From NCBI GenBank assembly GCA_937991555.1, contig CALKHU010000135.1, positions 1-64,000 of the forward strand: a stretch of DNA of 64,000 nucleotides, written 5' to 3'. How positions within the stretch are numbered: position 1 is the stretch's first letter; the number at the start of each line of letters is the position of its first letter. Positions 60,335-64,000 of the stretch are shown one piece after another. Source of the stretch: an uncultured Caulobacter sp. Lineage in GTDB: Bacteria; Pseudomonadota; Alphaproteobacteria; Caulobacterales; Caulobacteraceae. The position numbers were made by a program, and so were the translations under genes. The notes beneath the pieces were generated by a model. It searched no databases. It had not been told where the DNA came from and worked only from the letters and a program-made list of their open reading frames with translations.

Positions 60335-61519
60335 TTGGCCGATCGGTCCCCCGAGCTTGGGCTGCTGGCGGCCTGCATGCTCTGGCCGCCGTCCGAGGCG
60401 CGGTCGCGGGCCGTGGCGCAGGCCGCGGCCGACCCCGCTCTCGACTGGGAGGCCTTCGCCAGAACCGTCGACCGGCACCGCGCCGCCGCCTTCGCCCATG
60501 ACGGCCTGACCCGGGCGGGCGCGACCGCCGCGCCGGCCGCCTTCCGCGCAACGCTGGCGCGGCGGGCGGCGGCCGACGGCCTGATCAACAGGGCCTACGT
60601 CCGCGAAGGCGAGCGTCTGGTCGCGGCGCTGCGCGACGCCGGCCTTGAGGTCATGGTCCTGAAGGGGGCCGGGCTGGTCGCGGCCGCCTACGGCGATCTG
60701 GGCGTGCGCCAGATCCGGGACCTCGACCTGCTGGTCCGACCGGAGGCCCTGGGCCGCGCCGGCGAGATCTGCGAGGCCGCCGGATACGTCCGCCTGCAGC
60801 CGCCGCCGGGGTCGACGCCGGCGCAGCTGGCCGCCTGGATGCGGTGGCGCAAGGATATCCTCTATCGCCACGGCGCGAGCGGCCTGACCCTCGAACTGCA
60901 CTACCGCCCGACGCTCAGTCCCGGGCTCGCGGCGCGGCTGGACCTGTGGAGCGCCGGCGCGGAGGTGACCCTGCCGGGCGGCGGGACGACGCCGGCCGCC
61001 ACGGGCGAGGCCCTCTACGCCTACCTCTGCCTGCATGGCGGCTTCTGCGCCTGGTTCCGGCTCAAATGGCTTGCGGACATCGCCGCCCTCACGGCGGGCC
61101 TGGCGCCGGACGCCCTCGCGGGCCTGCACGAGGCCGCCCGGGCGCGAGGCGCGGGGCGTGCCTCCGCCCAGGCCCTTCTGCTCGTCGAGCAGGTGTTCGA
61201 CCGGCCGCTTCCGCCGGATCTGCGGCGCAGGATCGTGTCCGACCGGACGGTTCGCCGCCTGGTCCGTTTCGCCCTGGCGGTGCTGTCCGACCCGCGCGAG
61301 CCCGAACAGGTTCCCTTGCGCTCGACCGCGATCCAGCTGCACCGGCTGCTGCTGATCGAGGACTGGCGCGACCGGATCGAGGACGTCCGCGGCATGCTGG
61401 TCGACTGGCCGTTGGTCTTCGCCCTGCCGCTGCCGCGACCGCTCTGGTTCCTCTACCCGCTGCTCAGGGGGCCGGCCTGGGCCTTGCGCAAGCTTCGCCG
61501 CCGCAGGCCGTCGTCATGA
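60335..61519 (+). CDS. Nucleotidyltransferase-family protein (lasso-cluster type)
   Basis: A 394-residue member of the PF14907-like nucleotidyltransferase group seen in many lasso peptide clusters. Core: GLEVMVLKGAGLVAAAYGDL and RQIRDLDLLVRPEALGRAGE, giving the K-G and DxD nucleotidyltransferase residues, then ELHYRPTLSPG. In pseudomycoidin an enzyme of this kind modifies (poly-phosphorylates/nucleotidylates) the peptide. The start is a TTG at 60335, 3 bp after the radical SAM stop, so they are coupled. Its 3' end overlaps the acyltransferase gene by 56 bp on the opposite strand. Confidence 0.82.
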   Translation: MADRSPELGLLAACMLWPPSEARSRAVAQAAADPALDWEAFARTVDRHRAAAFAHDGLTRAGATAAPAAFRATLARRAAADGLINRAYVREGERLVAALRDAGLEVMVLKGAGLVAAAYGDLGVRQIRDLDLLVRPEALGRAGEICEAAGYVRLQPPPGSTPAQLAAWMRWRKDILYRHGASGLTLELHYRPTLSPGLAARLDLWSAGAEVTLPGGGTTPAATGEALYAYLCLHGGFCAWFRLKWLADIAALTAGLAPDALAGLHEAARARGAGRASAQALLLVEQVFDRPLPPDLRRRIVSDRTVRRLVRFALAVLSDPREPEQVPLRSTAIQLHRLLLIEDWRDRIEDVRGMLVDWPLVFALPLPRPLWFLYPLLRGPAWALRKLRRRRPSS

Positions 61520-63443
61520 CCGGCTCGAACACCTCGGCGACCCGACGGGCGCCGCGGTCGTTGAGGTGGCCCGCGTCGCGATAGAAGGCTCCGCGCGCGT
61601 CGGACAGCCGGCAGATCGACCCGTCGCACAGGCGCAGCCCGGGCCTCAGCAGGCGCAGGAGGCCTCTCTGCTGCAGGGCCTCCGCCGGCGGACGCTGCCC
61701 CGACAACTGCATGCGGTACTCGTCCAGCCCGATCGTCGCCGACGGGGGGCGGCCCAGGACCGCCGCCTTGGCCAGGCGATCGGGCGAGGCCGAGAGCGCA
61801 TAGGGCGTGTCCTCCACGAAGTAGACGGTCACCCCCAGCCGGGTCAGCGCGGCCACCGTCCGTTCGAGCGCCCTCCGGGCCTCGGCCGCCGCGAGGTACG
61901 GCTGACGCCGTCCGTGCTCGCTCCAGACGCCGCGGAAGTCAGGACGGATGAACGGGCCCATGGCGGGGCCCCATTTGCCGGCCAGGATCACAGCGGCCGG
62001 ACGCTCTGCGGCGATCACCTCCAGCACCCGGCGGTTGCGCGCTTCGCAGGCCGGCCCCGAACCTGAAAAGCCGATCAGCGGCGCGCAGCCGAGTTCGGTG
62101 AGATCGAAGCCCGCCGCGCCGCGCCGTGTCGCGAGGTCATCCAGCCCGGCCCGGTACATCGCCGCATGGGAGTCGCCCCACAGAATGAAGGTCGGACGCG
62201 CCCTCGGATCCCCGAGCCGGCACTCCGCCCCGGCGCGTGTTTCGAGCGGCCGGCCGGCGCAGGGAAAGTCGGCGCGGGAGTCCGGATCGGCCAGCCGCAA
62301 GACCGGCTCGGCGAACCGCTGGGGCAGGCCGTCCAGGGCGCGCAGCGCCACGCCGTAGAGCCCCAGGACGATGCTGCTCGCCGACAGCAGGACGATGAGC
62401 CTTCTGCGTGACAGCCAGCCGTCCGGCCCCCGGAACGGCTGCTCCACATACCGCCAGGAGAGCCAGGCGACCGGGACCGCGACCGCGGCCATCGCCATCC
62501 GCACCGGCGTCGCCCAGGCTTCGTCGAGCATGTAGTAGCCGCCGAACACGATCAGCGGCCAATGCCAGAGATAGAGCGAGTAGGAGATCAGCCCGAGCCC
62601 GGCCAGAGGTCGAAAGGCCAGCAGGCGGGCGACCCGCGAGCCGGGGGCCTGCGTCCCGTGAATGACGAGGGCCGCGCCCAGGCAGGGCGCGAGCGCGTTG
62701 ACGCCGGGAAACGGGTCTGCCGGGGTGAGCCGCCAGATCGCCCAGACGATGGCGGCCATCCCGGCCGCCGCCAGCGCGTCCCCGGTCCGGCGGCCCGGCG
62801 CCGGCAGCACCCCGAGGGCCAGCAGGGCGCCGAGCAGGAACTCCCAGGCGCGCGACAGCGGCGAGTAGAAGGCCAGGTTGGGCGCCTGTCCCGCCGTCCA
62901 CACGCTGTAGCCGAAGGACAGGGCCGCGATCAGCCCGAGCGCGGCGACGAGCGTCGGCCGGCCGCGCCGGGCCGCCAGGACCAGCAGGACGGGAAAGATG
63001 AGGTAGAACTGCTCCTCGATCGACAGGGACCAGGTATGCAGCAGCGGCGCGGAGCCGCTCGCCATCCCGAAGTAGTCGTTCCAGCGGGCGAACTGGACGT
63101 TCGAGAGAAAGACGATCATCGCCGCGAGGCTCGAGCCGAACCGCTGCAGGTCGGCCGGCAACAGCATCAGCGCCAGACCCCCGCTGACGGCCAGCATGAA
63201 CAGCAGGGCCGGGAGGATCCGGCGCGCCCGCCGCTCGTAGAAGTCCGCGAAGGAGAAACGTCCTCCGGCCCGGTCGGCCAGGATCAGGCGGGCGATGAGA
63301 TAGCCTGAGATCACGAAGAAGACGTCGACCCCGACGAAGCCGCCGGACAGTCCCGGCGCGCGCGCGTGGAACAGCACCACGGCCGCCACGGCGATTCCCC
63401 GCAGGCCGTCGATCTCGGGTCGTTGACCGGGCCGGGACGCCAT
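61464..63443 (-). CDS. OafA/YrhL-type acyltransferase with SGNH domain
   Basis: A 659-residue protein: ten-helix acyltransferase-3 domain (RPEIDGLRGIAVAAVVLFHA, GGFVGVDVFFVISGYLIARL, YYMLDEAWATPVRMAMA) followed by a periplasmic SGNH hydrolase domain with ILWGDSHAAMYRA (catalytic Ser block) and FYRDAGHLNDRGARRVAE (DxxH). Members O-acetylate lipopolysaccharide or peptidoglycan; whether it modifies the RiPP or cell envelope is unknown. The ATG at 63441-63443 (MASRPGQ) is preferred to an upstream frame. It converges on the nucleotidyltransferase gene. Confidence 0.9.
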   Translation of the reverse strand: MASRPGQRPEIDGLRGIAVAAVVLFHARAPGLSGGFVGVDVFFVISGYLIARLILADRAGGRFSFADFYERRARRILPALLFMLAVSGGLALMLLPADLQRFGSSLAAMIVFLSNVQFARWNDYFGMASGSAPLLHTWSLSIEEQFYLIFPVLLVLAARRGRPTLVAALGLIAALSFGYSVWTAGQAPNLAFYSPLSRAWEFLLGALLALGVLPAPGRRTGDALAAAGMAAIVWAIWRLTPADPFPGVNALAPCLGAALVIHGTQAPGSRVARLLAFRPLAGLGLISYSLYLWHWPLIVFGGYYMLDEAWATPVRMAMAAVAVPVAWLSWRYVEQPFRGPDGWLSRRRLIVLLSASSIVLGLYGVALRALDGLPQRFAEPVLRLADPDSRADFPCAGRPLETRAGAECRLGDPRARPTFILWGDSHAAMYRAGLDDLATRRGAAGFDLTELGCAPLIGFSGSGPACEARNRRVLEVIAAERPAAVILAGKWGPAMGPFIRPDFRGVWSEHGRRQPYLAAAEARRALERTVAALTRLGVTVYFVEDTPYALSASPDRLAKAAVLGRPPSATIGLDEYRMQLSGQRPPAEALQQRGLLRLLRPGLRLCDGSICRLSDARGAFYRDAGHLNDRGARRVAEVFEPVMTTACGGEACARPRPAP

Positions 63444-63451
63444 GCCGCCGG

Positions 63452-64000
63452 TCAGGGTCTGCGGCACCAGAAGTGATACATGCCGGAGAACAGCTCCGGC
63501 TCGCGCCACTCCGTCGCCGCCCAGGCGTCGAAGTCGCGGAACCACGGGTCGTGCGGATGCTCGGACCGGTACCGGGCGCGTCGCGTCTTCCCCGGAAGCT
63601 CGAAGCCGAGGAACTCGAGGCCGAGCGACTCGATCCCGCGCCGGATGCGCGGCACGTCGAACAGGTCCTCGTGCCGGTTGAACAGCAGGTCGTGGACGCC
63701 GCCCAGCGAGGCGAAGTCCGGCGACCAGGTCAGGGCGTGTACAGGGTCGGCGAGCAGCCGCCCGCGTGCTTCGCGCAGCAGGTCGTCATCCACCGGCCGG
63801 TCCAGCAGGTCGGCGATCCGGTGCTGGGCCGACCGGACGCGCAGCCGGGCCAGCTTGCTGTAGACCATGATGCTCATCACCCCGCCCGGCTTCAGGGCCT
63901 CCACCAGCCTGGCCCAGTCCGCTTCCGGCGAGGGCAGGTGATGCAGCACGCCCGAACAGCTGATCAGGTCGAAGCGGCCCAGCGCCGGCGCATCGCGCAG
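63452..64000 (-). CDS. Class I SAM-dependent methyltransferase, 5' end beyond window
   Basis: The frame runs uninterrupted from the window edge (182 residues visible). Its upstream end reads GRFDLISCSGVLHHLPSPEA, the motif IV region of class I methyltransferases, followed by LVEALKPGGVMSIMVYSKLA. A long C-terminal part (FNRHEDLFDVPRIRRGIESL, GMYHFWCRRP) is unusual. The N-terminal SAM loop is outside the window, so the substrate cannot be judged. Separated by 8 bp from the acyltransferase gene, so probably in one operon. Confidence 0.82.
   Translation of the reverse strand: MRDAPALGRFDLISCSGVLHHLPSPEADWARLVEALKPGGVMSIMVYSKLARLRVRSAQHRIADLLDRPVDDDLLREARGRLLADPVHALTWSPDFASLGGVHDLLFNRHEDLFDVPRIRRGIESLGLEFLGFELPGKTRRARYRSEHPHDPWFRDFDAWAATEWREPELFSGMYHFWCRRP

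Noticed and set aside
58454..61342. 962-codon minus-strand frame opposite the radical SAM and nucleotidyltransferase genes
   Set aside because: Arg/Gly/Asp-rich shadow translation; the plus-strand genes carry all recognised motifs.
52375..64000. Classical lasso peptide cluster
   Set aside because: No asparagine-synthetase-like cyclase frame was found on either strand, so the label is withheld although leader, RRE and B2 fit.
1..64000. CRISPR arrays, tRNA or rRNA genes, insertion sequences, integrase or attachment sites
   Set aside because: None seen on reading through both strands; no transposase or integrase motifs in any frame.

Overview
This is a high-GC, gene-dense alphaproteobacterial window. 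The FixL-FixJ-FixK oxygen cascade, an fnrL-type regulator, a full cbb3 oxidase locus and general gene style point to Caulobacterales (Caulobacter/Phenylobacterium-like), but the genus is inferred, not shown. No rRNA, tRNA, CRISPR, insertion sequence or prophage was seen, and no gene-free stretch exceeds 300 bp.

Region 1 (1-52.4 kb) is a low-oxygen and stress island. A heme-PAS sensor kinase and its regulator (fixL, fixJ), a FixK-like and a cysteine-bearing FNR-like regulator sit among their likely targets: ccoNOQP-ccoGHIS, hemN, ompW, two universal stress proteins, three flavodoxin-fold NAD(P)H oxidoreductases, an alcohol dehydrogenase, a Baeyer-Villiger-type monooxygenase, a diiron protein, an AMP-phosphorylase-like enzyme paired with a PRPP-synthetase-like enzyme, and a MacB-like exporter. 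I read fourteen FNR/FixK-type palindromes (TTGA-N6-TCAA, some with one mismatch) in promoter positions between 4.9 and 52.4 kb; they are the wiring of the island.

Inside it, 36.0-44.8 kb is a sulfide/persulfide module without FNR boxes: DUF2892 protein, SQR-like flavoprotein, rhodanese, an RND efflux pump, a SqrR/BigR-like ArsR regulator with suitably placed cysteines, a TauE exporter, a second ArsR regulator and a persulfide-dioxygenase-like hydrolase. Two AT-rich inverted repeats overlap its divergent promoters.

Region 2 (52.4-61.5 kb) is a RiPP (ribosomally made, modified peptide) cluster with no FNR boxes. A minus-strand run encodes a PqqD/RRE protein, a lasso-type B2 leader peptidase, a 45-residue precursor with a lasso-type leader, an HPr-kinase-like protein, an unrecognised 344-residue protein and a geranylgeranyl-reductase-like flavoenzyme; an ABC exporter lies beyond. 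A Nif11-type leader ORF lies on the opposite strand next to the exporter, and a cobalamin-type radical SAM enzyme plus a nucleotidyltransferase are divergent from the PqqD gene. No asparagine-synthetase-like lasso cyclase is present in the window. This hybrid, cyclase-less cluster is the best candidate for an undescribed system. An OafA-type acyltransferase and a truncated methyltransferase close the window.
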